A program made the translations under genes and the position numbers. A stretch of DNA of 64,000 nt from Zasmidium citrigriseum (taxonomy: Eukaryota; Ascomycota; Dothideomycetes; Mycosphaerellales; Mycosphaerellaceae): the NCBI GenBank assembly GCA_002786025.1, contig NHNW01000027.1:124001-188000 (forward strand). Reading direction: 5' to 3'. Every line of letters begins with the position of its first letter. Position 1 is the stretch's first letter. Positions 62,699 through 64,000 of this stretch are shown here, piece after piece. The notes below the pieces were generated by a model. That model saw only the letters and a program-made list of their open reading frames with translations. It was not told where the DNA came from and searched no databases.

Positions 62699-64000
62699 AT
62701 GGACCGGCAAGACACCCTGTCAACAGCCGCTGCGATCCCCTCAAATCCACCCACCGCACCCAACGACATGTCGTCCAAACCCGCCGCCACCGCCGCGACC
62801 GATGCGCCCGGCCTCTGCGACCTCGTACAAGAGATTTTCGACATGATCACCACAGACCTCGAGCTCCCCGATCTGCGGAACCTACGCCTCGTGTCTTCTG
62901 AGATAAATGCCAAAGTCCTCGACACCTTTGCCAAAGCGCACTTCACCGAATACTCCCTGCTCCTCGACAATTTCGACAGCCTCGAGACCGCGTACAAAGT
63001 CGCCGCACACCCAATTCTCAGTCGATCGATTCGAAAACTCACAATCTTCATTGACCAGCTGGGCGTGCGGCAAGGCAGATACTTGCCTGACAAAATGGCC
63101 GACATGATGATCGGGAGCCTGCGTTCATCGGCGGTGCAGGTTCCTAAGAGTGGGGATCTTTTCTACCAGATCCTCGATCGAGCTCATCGGACGGTGATGC
63201 CCCAGCAGGGCCCGGAGGAGACATTCAATATGCTCACTTCCATCTTCAACGCCCTGGTGAGTCTCGGCAGTGTCGAGGAGGTCGAGGTAGCGGTGCATGT
63301 CAAGGAGCGCGAGCGCCAGACACGACTGGTGTTGAAGGCCGAGCAGTTTAGACCCCGTTTCGGTCGCTTCGGCTACCTTGTTCCACCAGTTACGGATGAG
63401 TGGCCATTGACTGTAGTGGCAAAGGCGATGTGGAGAAGCGGCTTCACCACCAAGGCTCTCAACATCAACATGAACTGGGACAAGCGCCTGTCTTACTGGG
63501 ACGAGGATACGAAGGACAGACGTTATGCGTATCGGTACTGGGGCGTGTCCGTTGAAGCGGTCTCGACGAACCCTAACTTGCTGGAAGTCTTCAAGAAAAT
63601 GTTTCAGACCCTCGAGGAAGCGAAGCTCAACATCTGCACAGACGCAACATCTGCTGAGCGCGCAGACGTGTTCGCTTCGACACTCGCAGCGGCACCGATG
63701 CTCAAGATTCTGACGCTTCAGGCGTCCAGAAAGGGCAAGCATGGCCTTGCATTCCGAATTCCCCACTTCACGGAGGCTCTGCTTCACACGACGATTGCAA
63801 ATCTGCAACGTCTTTCTTTGAAAGGCTTCGAAGTCCACCTCCCCAGCCTGCTTGCCTTCATCCAACGTCACGACAGACTCGAGCGTCTTGACCTGGACAC
63901 GGTGAAGCTTCTCGGTTGCGCAGGTATCATCAAGGGGAATATGATGTCGGCGACTCGCTTCGACAAGGTATCTACACGGGGAGATACCACTGACCAGTCA
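62699..64000 (+). CDS. F-box/LRR-like protein, partial at window end
   Basis: Open from the ATG at 62699 (MDRQDTLSTAAAIPSNPP) to the window edge with no stop, so at least 434 codons if there is no intron; AAG|GTATCT near 63968 could be a splice donor. The segment LCDLVQEIFDMITTDLELPD then LRNLRLVSSEINAKVLDTFA aligns well with the gene at 60505 (LAQEMFDSITAEVDLED, LRNLRLVAKGMNVKALDTFA), so the two are tandem duplicates. It lacks the Lys-repeat N-terminus. Leu-rich strands follow (LKILTLQASR, LQRLSLKGFEV, LERLDLDTVKL). Confidence 0.75.
   Translation, partial: MDRQDTLSTAAAIPSNPPTAPNDMSSKPAATAATDAPGLCDLVQEIFDMITTDLELPDLRNLRLVSSEINAKVLDTFAKAHFTEYSLLLDNFDSLETAYKVAAHPILSRSIRKLTIFIDQLGVRQGRYLPDKMADMMIGSLRSSAVQVPKSGDLFYQILDRAHRTVMPQQGPEETFNMLTSIFNALVSLGSVEEVEVAVHVKERERQTRLVLKAEQFRPRFGRFGYLVPPVTDEWPLTVVAKAMWRSGFTTKALNINMNWDKRLSYWDEDTKDRRYAYRYWGVSVEAVSTNPNLLEVFKKMFQTLEEAKLNICTDATSAERADVFASTLAAAPMLKILTLQASRKGKHGLAFRIPHFTEALLHTTIANLQRLSLKGFEVHLPSLLAFIQRHDRLERLDLDTVKLLGCAGIIKGNMMSATRFDKVSTRGDTTDQS

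Noticed and set aside
1..64000. tRNA, rRNA or CRISPR features
   Set aside because: No A-box/B-box pair, rRNA-like stretch or regularly spaced repeat was seen by eye; short tRNA genes could still be missed without a dedicated scan.

Overview
The window looks like nuclear DNA of a filamentous ascomycete (Pezizomycotina). Spliced genes carry 47-70 nt GT-AG introns with CTRAY-type branch sites, intergenic gaps are short, and CFEM receptor, fungal STAND, NmrA-like and GFA genes are typical of that group. Dothideomycetes is my best guess for the class, by inference only. I see no transposon, rRNA, tRNA or CRISPR array.

Left flank (1-19.8 kb): a secreted GH39-like glycosidase, an amino-acid permease, a GFA-domain protein, a secreted arylsulfatase, an NmrA-like dehydrogenase, a STAND/NACHT (NLR-like) protein, a CFEM-domain Pth11-like receptor, the palmitoyltransferase ERF2 and a small single-span mitochondrial protein. 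This mixes secreted or sensing functions with housekeeping genes.

Centre (20.0-35.3 kb): the most striking feature is a head-to-tail array of 17 paralogous genes, all on the minus strand, named A to Q here from left to right. I do not recognise the family. Each gene has a very short first exon (6-24 codons, often Lys/Arg-rich) ending in Tyr/Phe-Gly-Pro, a phase-0 intron of 49-60 nt placed directly after that Pro, and one long second exon. Recurring signatures in exon 2 are SP-x-IF-x-x-KW, a block like HLFHF-x-x-QA-x-EL, DFP, NPF, RLEAMK-x-GK, W-x-x-x-PL-x-x-R and EEA-x-x-x-GWW. Predicted proteins are 166-211 aa with no signal peptide or membrane span. Copy P has an in-frame stop, copy C has lost its splice donor, and two partial relics lie between genes, so the array shows birth and decay. 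Intergenic blocks are duplicated too, and an ATTCACTYG element recurs between the genes.

Right flank (35.5-64 kb): an SDR, the mitochondrial pyrimidine-nucleotide carrier RIM2 divergent from the complex I assembly factor CIA30, a SnoaL-like secreted protein, an HSL-type esterase, a lipocalin-like protein, a frameshifted MFS monocarboxylate transporter, an amidohydrolase, cytosolic aspartyl-tRNA synthetase, a frameshifted coding relic, a secreted Cys-rich protein, a receptor-L-domain membrane protein, an acetyl-CoA transporter, a small membrane protein, a DHA1-type MFS transporter, NOP6, a gene interrupted by an amber codon, and two tandem F-box/LRR-like paralogs, the last running off the window.

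The flanking genes are mostly independent. The array shows no pathway logic with them and reads as a lineage-specific family expanded by local duplication between conserved anchors.
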